NCBI GenBank assembly: GCA_021199235.1
Contig: JAJQIL010000039.1
Coordinates: forward strand, 10,586 to 69,977
From: Lachnospiraceae bacterium
Lineage (GTDB): Bacteria > Bacillota > Clostridia > Lachnospirales > Lachnospiraceae
DNA length: 59,392 nt
Direction of reading: 5' to 3'
Under the pieces are notes generated by a model. That model saw only the letters and a list, made by a program, of their open reading frames with translations. It searched no databases and was not told the DNA's origin. Below, one piece after another: positions 18,296-26,045 of the stretch. Made by a program: the position numbers and the translations under genes. Position 1 is the first letter of the stretch, and every line of letters begins with the position of its first letter.

Positions 18296-18488
18296 TTTTA
18301 TTTAATTTTGATTTTTTATTTATCTGTACGTTCTGTACGGTATCATGGAGAGTTCTCTTCCTGTTTATTTATAAATCCAATCATTCGTTTCTTTACACGA
18401 ATCATCTTTTTTATAAATTCTGCGGCTTAATTTTTATCTTTTGAAGATTCATTCTTTTTTCTCTGAATCTGTATGCGAATGTGATTCT

Positions 18489-18530
18489 GATCTTTTTTGA
18501 TCTTTTTTGATCTTTTTGATCTTTTTTGAT
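18489..18530. repeat. Tandem repeat GATCTTTTTT, about 4 units
   Basis: Units of 10, 10, 9 and 10 bases, each with a T5-T6 run near helical phase. Lies within the orphan unit. Confidence 0.8.
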
Positions 18531-18845
18531 TTAATTTCATCTCATAACTGAAATCGTTTTATCTGACAGGTATCTTATCTTATGCGGATACCTTTTTGCA
18601 GACCTTTTTCATCTTCTGATGTTCAAATATTCCGCGTGGATTCATTTCTCGTCTGAATCTCTTTTGTGAATGAAATTCGAAATCGGTATCGAATTTTTAT
18701 AAATGACTCCTACTGAATCCTGTCAGTACAGGCCATTCCCCGATTCACATCTTTTACGCTGATGGCTTATATGCCGATGGCTTTTCTGCCAACCGATTTA
18801 TTTATGATCTGGTCTGTCTGTTTTCACATTCGGCTGTTCTGATTT

Positions 18846-18886
18846 CTATTTTGAATTCTATTTTGAATTCTTTTTTGAATTCTTTT
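18846..18886. repeat. Tandem repeat of about 12 bases (TTTTGAATTCTA), three units
   Basis: Three near-identical units carrying GAATTC, inside the orphan unit. It overlaps the end of the 57-codon ORF on the minus strand. Confidence 0.75.
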
Positions 18887-19161
18887 GTTTTTTATACGAA
18901 CCTGCGAGTCCGTATCTCTTCTTCTTAGGATAAATGTGCTCTGCCGGCTGATTCCTTATGCTCTCCATCGATCGTTCTTTTACGATATCTCTTGAATCAG
19001 ATTCGGCTGAGGTCTTCTCTACAGGAAACATCTATCCCGCCGCAATTGTTTTGAAGTAAAGAATGTGAGACTGTGTCCACTGGAATCGACCTCCTCTCTT
19101 TCCTGTCATCGTCTATAGGTTCTTGATCTATAGGAACAACATTTGTTTTGTTGATGGTTGT

Positions 19162-19190
19162 ACTATATCATAGCTTTTTCGATTTGTCAA
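19162..19190 (-). promoter_or_regulatory. Near-perfect sigma-A promoter of the orphan unit
   Basis: TTGACA (19190-19185), 17-base spacer, TATAGT (19167-19162) on the minus strand. CCTATAG occurs twice, about 15 bases apart, shortly downstream (around 19119-19140), and could be an operator. Confidence 0.7.
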
Positions 19191-19413
19191 CACTATTTTT
19201 GAAAATTTATTTAATTTATTTTATTCGAACTGTTTTTATTTTAATTGATATCTTAATTTCACGAATATTATATAAATTTCAGATAATTTGAGCAATTTAA
19301 AAAATTGCAGATTGAGTGTAAAAAACCGGGACAGGACCATTTCCATCGCCCATCCCGGAATGTTTGATTCTTATTCATTGATTTACTGTGTCTAAGCTGT
19401 CTATTCCGCGTAC

Positions 19414-20706
19414 TCAGCCTGTCCGCAGGCAGAACTTTCTCGCTTCTTTCTCGCTGCTTATTTTCTCAATTTCCGCACCAAGGCTTCGAAGCTTTTCGTC
19501 GAAACACTCGTAACCGCGCTGGATATACGCGATATCGTCGATGGTCGTGATGCCTTCCGCGGCAAGACCTGCAATGACAAGCGCTGCGCCAGCCCGCAGA
19601 TCCGGCGCGCTTAAGCGTGCTCCGGTCAGCTTCTCCACACCCGTGATGATCGCCGTGTTGCCCTCTACGCGGACATCCGCTCCCATACGGGTCAGCTCGT
19701 CCATATATTTAAACCGGTTTTCGAAAATGCTCTCCGTCACAATACTCGTCCCGCGTGCCAGCGCCAGCGTCACGCCGATCTGCGGCTGCATATCCGTCGG
19801 ATAACCGGGATACGGAAGAGTCTTGACATTCGTGCTGCTTAAGCGTTTTGACGCCACAACACGCACCGCATTATCAAATTCCTCGACCTCACAGTCAATC
19901 TCCAGCAGCTTCGCCGTGGTCGCCTCCAGATGCTTCGGGATCACATTTTTCACCATCACATCACCCTTGGTCGCAGCCGCCGCGAACATAAATGTACCCG
20001 CCTCGATCTGATCCGGAATAATGGAATACTCAGTCCTGTGAAGCTTCGACACACCGCGGATACGAATCACGTCGGTACCTGCGCCGCGGATGTTGGCGCC
20101 CATGCTGTTCAGGAAATTCGCCACATCTACAACATGCGGTTCACGTGCGCAGTTCTCAATGATGGTGTAACCTTCTGCCATCGAAGCAGCCATCATGATA
20201 TTGATGGTCGCGCCGACAGATACCGTATCCAGAAAAATATGACTGCCATGCAGATGATCTGCATTTGCAATGATAAAGCCGTTGCGAATCGATACCTTTG
20301 CCCCCAGCGCCTTGAACCCCTTGATATGAAGATCAATAGGCCTGCTGCCTATGTTGCAGCCGCCGGGAAGCGGTACTTCAGCCTTTTTGTATTTGCCAAG
20401 AAGGGCTCCGATCAGATAATAGGAAGCCCTGATTTTCTTAATATATTCGTAATCAACACTGACATCTCCGATATCCTTACTGTTCAGCATGACCGCATGG
20501 CGTGTGATCCGCTCCACGCGGACGCCGATGCTCTCCATCGCTTCCAGAAGGACATTGATATCCCTGACATCCGGCAGATTGTCGATCAGCACGGTATCAT
20601 CGGTCATAATAGCCGCCGCAAGAATACCGAGAGCCGCATTTTTTGCCCCGGAGATCTCCACCTCGCCTGCCAGCGGGATGCCTCCTCTGATGATATACTG
20701 TTCCAT
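19414..20706 (-). CDS. murA: UDP-N-acetylglucosamine 1-carboxyvinyltransferase
   Basis: First committed step of peptidoglycan synthesis, adding enolpyruvate from PEP to UDP-GlcNAc (cytosol). 430 residues. SGAKNAAL at about 19-26 carries the conserved Lys-Asn. LPGGCNIGSRPIDLHI carries the catalytic, fosfomycin-sensitive Cys. PTDMQPQ and RAGAALVIAGLAA close the family pattern. AGAGGTAACTT precedes the ATG. Clostridia often have two MurA paralogues; which one this is cannot be told here. Confidence 0.97.
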   Translation of the reverse strand: MEQYIIRGGIPLAGEVEISGAKNAALGILAAAIMTDDTVLIDNLPDVRDINVLLEAMESIGVRVERITRHAVMLNSKDIGDVSVDYEYIKKIRASYYLIGALLGKYKKAEVPLPGGCNIGSRPIDLHIKGFKALGAKVSIRNGFIIANADHLHGSHIFLDTVSVGATINIMMAASMAEGYTIIENCAREPHVVDVANFLNSMGANIRGAGTDVIRIRGVSKLHRTEYSIIPDQIEAGTFMFAAAATKGDVMVKNVIPKHLEATTAKLLEIDCEVEEFDNAVRVVASKRLSSTNVKTLPYPGYPTDMQPQIGVTLALARGTSIVTESIFENRFKYMDELTRMGADVRVEGNTAIITGVEKLTGARLSAPDLRAGAALVIAGLAAEGITTIDDIAYIQRGYECFDEKLRSLGAEIEKISSEKEARKFCLRTG

Positions 20707-20771
20707 AAGTTACCTCTGCTATTTTTTATCCATACTCCCAACGTCTGGCTGTCCCTGTCGTTTTGTCCACT

Positions 20772-20799
20772 CGTAACTGTTCAGTACCTTCTCAGTTAC
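20772..20799. repeat. GTAACTGT-type palindromic repeat, copy 1
   Basis: GTAACTG and CAGTTAC arms about 13 bases apart, with TTCAGTACCTTC between them. One of at least five copies in the window (also 23957, 24040, 32433 and 41156), all intergenic. Confidence 0.75.
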
Positions 20800-20868
20800 A
20801 TCCATTCAGGTCCCGGAGATTCCGATTCTCCCCTTCCGAAGATCTCCCTGCAACCGGACAGAAAACGA

Positions 20869-21023
20869 CTTGTCGGCTCCTGCCCGTCCGCGCGCATAAT
20901 TATAGTAAACGACGTAAGTCGTTTTACTTTGCGCCAGACGCGAGGCTGCGAAGCTGCCATTCCATGCGCGTCTGTGTGCATATATAGTGAATGACAAAAG
21001 AATTTTGTTATTCACTATATACC
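20869..21023. repeat. Mosaic of four nested palindromes in the gap upstream of murA
   Basis: In order: the CTTGTCGGCTCCTGCCCG repeat (20869-20894); GTAAACGAC paired with GTCGTTTTAC around 20904-20926; CAGACGCG with CGCGTCTG around 20936-20975; and an 18-of-19-bp stem built on TATATAGTGAATGACAAAA ending near 21023. The rest of the 634-base gap holds only the GTAACTGT repeat, and no gene. The structure resembles BIME-type mosaics. Confidence 0.7.
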
Positions 21024-21340
21024 CGACAGGGAAATTCAGGAACCTTCCTGGGGGATAAAAATGCACGGCCGCAAAACGAAATTAGTATCAGTATACCACA
21101 TTTCATTAAATTGTAAACAAAAATTCACAGTTAATCATTTTTTCGTCATAATGAACCAAACGTATATTCGGGTGTGACATTCCGGTTTTTTCTGCAATTC
21201 CGGTGCAAATATAACTGTTTCGTAACTTCTCAGGTGTATGTGAAGAATGCTCGTCTGAAGTCAAAAAGAATGCGATCGGCCTGTTTCAGGCAGGGAAAGC
21301 GTCTGACGCCCGATAATGCCAAAAAAAAGCAAAAAACATT

Positions 21341-21997
21341 TCAGCGTTTTTTTCGCACAGAAGCCCGGGGTTCCTGCTTCTTCCGCACGCTGAACCCGAA
21401 GCTTCCCAGTGTTTTCCCCAACTCATAGTAGGTGCCGTGGGAATACACCATCAGCTCCGCGTCGTTCAGCCGCAGCTTTCCTTTGTCGTCCAGATAGCGG
21501 TCGTCCACATCGACGCCGAGCACTTCAGCTACAAACATATGATGGGAGCCGAGCTCCAGCACATCCCTGACACGGCACTCGATGTTGACCGGGCTTTCCG
21601 CGATCAGCGGCGCGCCGACGTGCACAGCCGGTATGGCGGTCAGATGCGCTTCTTTGAATTTATCCACGTCACGGCCGGAGCGGACACCGCAGTAATCGGC
21701 AGCCCGCGCCAGTTTTTTCGTCGTCAGATTGATCACAAACTCGCCAGTCTCACGGATGATCGAATATGAATAACGCTCCGGCCGGATGGAGATGGAGACC
21801 ATGGCCGGATTCGTACATACCGTCCCCGCCCAGGCGACGGTAATGATATTGGGGCGTTCTTCAGCAGCACAATGCAAAGCATTCTTTGGATCGCGGCTGC
21901 GTTCTGCCGCCGAAGCTATGCAAGGCCGCGCGCAGCTCACCATCACGGCCGGCAGCGGATAAAGCATGTTGCCGGGCTTCCAGTTCTGTCTGCTCAT
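21341..21997 (-). CDS. Flavin reductase family protein (FMN-binding split barrel) with an in-frame palindromic repeat
   Basis: 218 residues. The opening KPGNMLYPLPAVMVSC and NIITVAWAGTVCTNPAMVSISIRPERYSY are typical of flavoredoxin/FlaRed proteins that bind FMN. Between VSC and RPNIITVAWAG sits about 24 extra residues (RPCIASAAERSRDPKNALH and following) encoded by the repeat at 21862-21936. The ATG lies three bases after the pyrophosphatase stop, so translation is probably coupled. Substrate unknown; oxygen or thiol redox roles are usual in anaerobes. Confidence 0.88.
   Translation of the reverse strand: MSRQNWKPGNMLYPLPAVMVSCARPCIASAAERSRDPKNALHCAAEERPNIITVAWAGTVCTNPAMVSISIRPERYSYSIIRETGEFVINLTTKKLARAADYCGVRSGRDVDKFKEAHLTAIPAVHVGAPLIAESPVNIECRVRDVLELGSHHMFVAEVLGVDVDDRYLDDKGKLRLNDAELMVYSHGTYYELGKTLGSFGFSVRKKQEPRASVRKKR
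21862..21936. repeat. Coding palindromic repeat family A, copy in the flavin reductase gene
   Basis: Shares TCGGCGGCAGAA and CAGCCGCGAT with the cdd copy and keeps the same reading frame, giving SAAERSRDPKNALHCA against SAAECSRDAKNAARCA. GCAGC/GCTGC and GCGGC/GCCGC arms are present. Confidence 0.8.
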
Positions 21998-22000
21998 TTC

Positions 22001-23809
22001 TCACGCCCCCGTGATCTGGCTGATGCCGGTCATCAGAGACGGGATCAGCTGCTTTTTGCGGGAAACCACGCCCTTTAAATAAGCGCTCCCGTTTTCCAGC
22101 TTTTCATGGAAGGATGCGTCAATAATATCCTCAGCGTCTTTTCCAAAACAGATCAGATCCGTCCCTTCCTCTATGATATTCGTCATCATAAAGCAGACCA
22201 TATCCAGCTCTTTTGAGTCGACCAGATTTTTAAGGAATGGTACGATCCGATCCCGGATGCCCTGCAGCTCCTCCGTGCTCATAAACGTGATCTGGCCGAC
22301 GCCGATATTCCGGTCACCCACTTCAAATTTCTTGAAATCCTGATAGCAGATCTCCTCCGCCGTCTTTGTGGAAAGATCGCTGCCCGCGGCAAACATTTTC
22401 TTTGCGAAATCTTCACACTCGATCCCGGCAATCTTTGCCAGCGCATTGGCAGCCGCAACATCCATCGGCGTGCAGGTCGGCGAGCGGAAGATCAGCGTGT
22501 CAGAAAGGATTGCGCTGCACATCAGCCCGGCAATGTCCTCCGGTATCTCAATGCCATTCTCAAAAAACATCTGATAGATGATCGTACAGGTGCAGCCGAC
22601 CGGCTGATTGCGGAAATAGACCGGATTGATCGTCTCCAGCGAACCGAGCCGATGGTGATCGATAATCTCCATGATCTCAGCGTCAAGCACATTATCTACC
22701 GCCTGAGAGACCTCATTGTGATCCACCAGGATCAGATTGCGTTTGCGCACTCCCAGGAGGTTCCGCCTGGAGATCATTCCCACATAGCTTCCGTTCCGGT
22801 CCAGGATCGGGAAATCACGGTAACGCTTTTTGGACATCGTATCGCGGATTTCCTCCGTATAATCGTCGAGACGGAAGGTCAGGAGTTTTTCTTCTTCCCG
22901 CATAAAAAAGCTCACCGGCATGCTCTGGTTGATCAGGCGCGCCACCGCGTAGGTATCCAGCGGCGTCACAATGATCGTGCAGCCCCGCTCTCTGGCCATG
23001 CTCTGGATCGTGCGGGAAACAGGCGCACCAAGGCAGACGACAATGCAGCCCGCCTGCATTTCGATCGCGCAGAGCTGTCCCTCGTACCGGTTGCCAAGGA
23101 TGACCATATCGTGCTCATCTATATAATTCTCCATCACATCCGGGTTGGCCGCGGCGATCACGACCTTACCGTTTTCAAATACACCGTCCGGGTCGCCGAC
23201 GATCATTTCCGCTTCCAGCGTCTCCAGAATGTTCCGATACGGCGTCTTCGCGGTAGAAACGATCGAGCTGGAATACTCCTCCATGTAGGATTTTGCGATG
23301 TCGTTGATCGTGATCAGGCCTTTCAGCTTGTTTTTGGAATTTGTGATCGGAAGGGTAAAGATATTCTGCTCCTGCATCAGCGTCCATGCGCGTTTCAGGG
23401 AAATATTGCTGCGCACGCCCTCGACCTTACGGATTTCCATGTCCTTGACACGCGTTCCTATGTTTTCCAGTAAAATCGGTGCTTTCGCATGAAAACGCTC
23501 CAGCACATACTGGGTCTCCGCGCTGATCCGTCCGGCGCGGGCCGCCACATAATTATAAGACGGCGGCAGGTCGCCCTGCCCCTTAGAAAATTCTTCACCC
23601 TGCCCATCAGAAGGCACTCTGCATTGCCCATCAGAAGAATCTTCACATTGATTCTTCAGGTAAGCGTACGCGATCGCGGAACAGATGGAATCTGTATCCG
23701 GATTTTTATGTCCCACTACGCAGACCGTTCGCTTCCGCTGCTTCTGGCTGCCAGATCCGGCCTGATCTTTTTTTGTCTCTGTCGATGTCATCTTTTCTTC
23801 TTTTGCCAT
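22001..23809 (-). CDS. CBS-type family II (manganese) inorganic pyrophosphatase
   Basis: 602 residues. Hydrolyses pyrophosphate in the cytosol, with nucleotide control through CBS domains. The DHH motifs are VVGHKNPDTDSICSAIAYAY at about 31-50, then IDHH (MEIIDHHRLGS) and the C-terminal DHHA2 region (SRKKQLIP). Two CBS modules flank a DRTGG-like segment at about 110-360. After LKNQ at 54 there are three 8-residue tandem units (CEDSSDGQ, CRVPSDGQ, GEEFSKGQ) that the family lacks. Translationally coupled to the flavin reductase. Pyrophosphate removal suits the nearby nucleotide metabolism genes. Confidence 0.92.
   Translation of the reverse strand: MAKEEKMTSTETKKDQAGSGSQKQRKRTVCVVGHKNPDTDSICSAIAYAYLKNQCEDSSDGQCRVPSDGQGEEFSKGQGDLPPSYNYVAARAGRISAETQYVLERFHAKAPILLENIGTRVKDMEIRKVEGVRSNISLKRAWTLMQEQNIFTLPITNSKNKLKGLITINDIAKSYMEEYSSSIVSTAKTPYRNILETLEAEMIVGDPDGVFENGKVVIAAANPDVMENYIDEHDMVILGNRYEGQLCAIEMQAGCIVVCLGAPVSRTIQSMARERGCTIIVTPLDTYAVARLINQSMPVSFFMREEEKLLTFRLDDYTEEIRDTMSKKRYRDFPILDRNGSYVGMISRRNLLGVRKRNLILVDHNEVSQAVDNVLDAEIMEIIDHHRLGSLETINPVYFRNQPVGCTCTIIYQMFFENGIEIPEDIAGLMCSAILSDTLIFRSPTCTPMDVAAANALAKIAGIECEDFAKKMFAAGSDLSTKTAEEICYQDFKKFEVGDRNIGVGQITFMSTEELQGIRDRIVPFLKNLVDSKELDMVCFMMTNIIEEGTDLICFGKDAEDIIDASFHEKLENGSAYLKGVVSRKKQLIPSLMTGISQITGA
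23576..23647. repeat. 24-base tandem repeat, three units, inside the pyrophosphatase gene
   Basis: Encodes three 8-residue units ending in SDGQ/SKGQ. CTGCCCATCAGAAG (plus strand) recurs in adjacent units. It keeps frame, so copy-number change would only lengthen a loop. Confidence 0.75.
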
Positions 23810-23864
23810 GAAAATTATTCCTCATTCCATACGAACTGTTCGCAAAACGTAATTATTCAGGACA

Positions 23865-23983
23865 GTACCTCGCACTTGCTGCGAGGTACGTATGAAAGTA
23901 TATAACATGTGGGGAAAAGCCCCATCGCGAAGCGATTTTAAATGGGCTTTTCCCTCGTAACTGTGAAGGTACTGAACAGTTAC
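23865..23983. repeat. Composite palindrome block between pdp and the pyrophosphatase, with GTAACTGT copy 2
   Basis: Perfect 10-bp arms GTACCTCGCA/TGCGAGGTAC (23865-23889); AAAAGCCCCAT against ATGGGCTTTT with an inner TCGC-GAA-GCGA (23914-23951); then GTAACTGT/ACAGTTAC (23957-23983). The second and third parts recur together at 32401-32475, so they form one mobile-looking unit. Confidence 0.7.
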
Positions 23984-24039
23984 CGCAAAACATTCAACCC
24001 ATACACAGTTCTTCTTCATCCGATTTTTGTCATCGTTTC

Positions 24040-24082
24040 GTAACTGCTCAGTGCCATAACTGTTCAGCGCCATCACCGTTAC
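24040..24082. repeat. GTAACTG-type palindromic repeat, copy 3 (degenerate)
   Basis: GTAACTGCTCAGTGCC followed by ATAACTGTTCAG and closed by CACCGTTAC, a duplicated and diverged copy about 25 bases from the 3' end of pdp. Confidence 0.55.
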
Positions 24083-24105
24083 GTCCTTTTCAGTCAATCG
24101 GGCGT

Positions 24106-25422
24106 TCACTCCGCCCCCTGCTCGGTCACCCGGGCAAAGATCAGCGGCTTCTTTTCCGGCGCTGTCCTGCCGACTGACACAGCTTCCAGAAAACGCGCTT
24201 TCGCGGCGTCCACCTTTGCCGGATCGGAGGTAAACAGTGTAGCGATCGGTTCGCCTTTTTTCACAGAATCCCCGGTCTTTTTCTTCAGAATAATACCCGC
24301 GAGCGGATCGATCTCGCTCTCCTTCGTCTCGCGTCCTGCTCCGAGAAGCATCGCGGCAATCCCGATTCCCGCGGAATCCATCTTTGTGATATAGCCGCTT
24401 TTTTCTGCCGTCACATCCACTTCTACGGAAGCGCGTCCGAGCTTTTCCGGATGACGGACACATTCCGCGTCGCCGCCCTGTGCCTCGATCATGGCAGCAA
24501 GCTTTTCCAGCGCCGCCCCGGAATTCAGCGCATCCTGCGCCATTTTCCGGCAATGATCCAAATCTCCGTCCCCGGCGAGGTACAGAAGCTGAGAGGCAAG
24601 CGCGAGGCTCACTTCGGTCAAGTCCTTCGGCCCCTGTCCGCGCAGAGTGCGGACCGCTTCCTCTACCTCAAGGGAATTCCCGATCTGGTACCCCAGCGGG
24701 ATATCCATATTCGTGATCAGCGCGGCGATCCGTTTCCCGTTATGTACACCGATCGCCACCATCTTTTCTGCAAGAAGGACAGAGTCCTCGACCGTCTTCA
24801 TGAACGCGCCGCTGCCCGTCTTGACGTCGAGCACGATGCAGTCGCTCCCGGCCGCCAGCTTTTTGCTCATAATGGAAGCCGCGATCAGCGGGATGCTGTC
24901 CACCGTGGCGGTCACATCGCGGAGCGCATACAGTTTTTTGTCCGCAGGCGCCAGGTTCGGCGACTGTCCCGTCACCGCAATTCCTGTGTGCCGCACCACA
25001 TCAAGAAATTCTTCCTTTGAAAGCGAGGTGCGCGTCCCGGGGATGGATTCCAGCTTGTCAACTGTGCCGCCGGTATGCCCCAGCCCGCGGCCGGACATCT
25101 TGGCCACGGTACACCCGCAGGCCGCCACGACCGGTGCGACGATCAGGGTCGTCTTGTCCCCGACGCCGCCGGTGGAATGCTTATCCACCTTCACGCCCGG
25201 CAGATCGGACAGATCCAGCTGCTCGCCGGATTTCGCCATTGCGTCCGTCAGAAGCGCCGTCTCCTCATCCGTCATTCCTTTAAAATACACGGCCATCAGA
25301 AACGCCGACATCTGATAGTCCGGGATGTCGCCCTTCGTGTAGCCTGTGATCATCCATCGGATCTCCTCCTCCGACAGGGCAAGGCCGCTGCGTTTCTTCA
25401 TAATAATATCATACATTCTCAT
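24106..25422 (-). CDS. pdp: Pyrimidine-nucleoside phosphorylase
   Basis: Phosphorolysis of uridine, thymidine and deoxyuridine to base plus (deoxy)ribose-1-phosphate. 438 residues from the ATG at 25422 (GGAGGAAG seven bases before). KVDKHSTGGVGDKTTL is the phosphate-binding signature of nucleoside phosphorylase family II, and SGRGLGHTGGTVDKLESIPG follows. The C-terminal biotinyl-like lobe (KKTGDSVKKGEPIATLF) is present. Last gene of the salvage cluster after deoD, deoB and cdd; its pentose phosphate product feeds DeoB. Confidence 0.95.
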   Translation of the reverse strand: MRMYDIIMKKRSGLALSEEEIRWMITGYTKGDIPDYQMSAFLMAVYFKGMTDEETALLTDAMAKSGEQLDLSDLPGVKVDKHSTGGVGDKTTLIVAPVVAACGCTVAKMSGRGLGHTGGTVDKLESIPGTRTSLSKEEFLDVVRHTGIAVTGQSPNLAPADKKLYALRDVTATVDSIPLIAASIMSKKLAAGSDCIVLDVKTGSGAFMKTVEDSVLLAEKMVAIGVHNGKRIAALITNMDIPLGYQIGNSLEVEEAVRTLRGQGPKDLTEVSLALASQLLYLAGDGDLDHCRKMAQDALNSGAALEKLAAMIEAQGGDAECVRHPEKLGRASVEVDVTAEKSGYITKMDSAGIGIAAMLLGAGRETKESEIDPLAGIILKKKTGDSVKKGEPIATLFTSDPAKVDAAKARFLEAVSVGRTAPEKKPLIFARVTEQGAE

Positions 25423-25462
25423 CAAAAATCTTCCTCCACTAATTGTTACTATTCACGGCCAT

Positions 25463-25954
25463 TTACAGATCTTTCGGTCCGAAATTCAGCGGCAGCAGCT
25501 CTTTCAGCGCATAGCTCTGATAGTCCTGCAGGCTGCGCGCCAGAATGATCCGGAAACTCTCCGGATCGCAGAACTCCGCCATCACCTGCCGACAGACGCC
25601 GCACGGCGGCGCAAAGCTGTCCAGCTCCATCTCCACCTCAGCCTCCGCGCAACGCGCAGCGTTTTTTGCATCGCGGCTGCATTCTGCCGCCGAAGCTTTC
25701 CCCTTCTCATTTTTAGAGTATCCTCCGACGATCGCAATCTGCCGGAAGCTCCGATACCCTTCTGAGACCGCCTTGAAAAAGGCGGTGCGCTCGGCACAGA
25801 CGGTCGGTGTGTAGCTTGCGTTCTCAATGTTGCATCCGAGGAAAATCTGCCCGTCCTCCGTCTCCAGCGCCGCTCCCACAGAAAAATGGGAATATGGCAC
25901 ATAGGCACGCTGCCGCGCCTCGAATGCCATTTTTATCAATTCCTGATCCTGCAT
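25463..25954 (-). CDS. cdd: Cytidine deaminase with an in-frame palindromic repeat insertion
   Basis: Zn-dependent deamination of (deoxy)cytidine to (deoxy)uridine. 163 residues against the usual 130-140. NIENASYTPTVCAERTAFF carries the Cys and catalytic Glu, and PPCGVCRQVM the other two zinc Cys. The excess is about 22 residues between IVGGYSKNEKG and LDSFAPPCG (ASAAECSRDAKNAARCAEAE), encoded by a repeat shared with other genes. The insertion precedes the PCGVC zinc helix, in a surface loop by homology, so activity is likely kept. GGAGATG precedes the ATG. Confidence 0.95.
   Translation of the reverse strand: MQDQELIKMAFEARQRAYVPYSHFSVGAALETEDGQIFLGCNIENASYTPTVCAERTAFFKAVSEGYRSFRQIAIVGGYSKNEKGKASAAECSRDAKNAARCAEAEVEMELDSFAPPCGVCRQVMAEFCDPESFRIILARSLQDYQSYALKELLPLNFGPKDL
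25646..25696. repeat. Coding palindromic repeat family A, copy in cdd
   Basis: Plus strand: CGCGCAACGCGC (nested CGCG-CAA-CGCG), AGCG and a T run, then GCGGCTGCATTCTGCCGC (arms GCGGC/GCCGC). Its core matches the deoB copy over about 25 bases. Confidence 0.85.
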
Positions 25955-26045
25955 CTTACTTCATCTCCTGTTCTGCCAGCGCGAATCATCCCTTTCTGCT
26001 CCGCCTGACATAAATCTCTCCTAAAGCAGAGGGAAATCTGTGCTC

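Larger units (their letters stand above)
18261..19155 (-). ncRNA. Orphan transcription unit, about 0.9 kb, without a convincing gene
   Basis: A consensus promoter (19162-19190) and a strong terminator (18261-18295) bracket a purine-rich minus-strand transcript. An AGGAGG lies near 19088. The GTG nine bases after it opens only 28 codons. In another frame a 25-codon ORF (MTGKRGGRF...) ends with TAG directly abutting an ATG at 19031, which opens 57 codons (MFPVEKTSAESD..., many Lys) to 18858. The rest is AT-rich with GATCAAAAAA-type tandem repeats. It could be a long non-coding RNA, a small-peptide operon or a decayed gene. No family is recognised. Confidence 0.35.

Noticed and set aside
18124-18444. 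106-codon plus-strand ORF after the cytidylate-kinase-like gene
   Set aside because: Crosses two hairpins and AT-rich sequence, no ribosome binding site, no protein-like composition.
20869-21023. CRISPR array
   Set aside because: The modules differ from each other and there are no uniform repeats with spacers.
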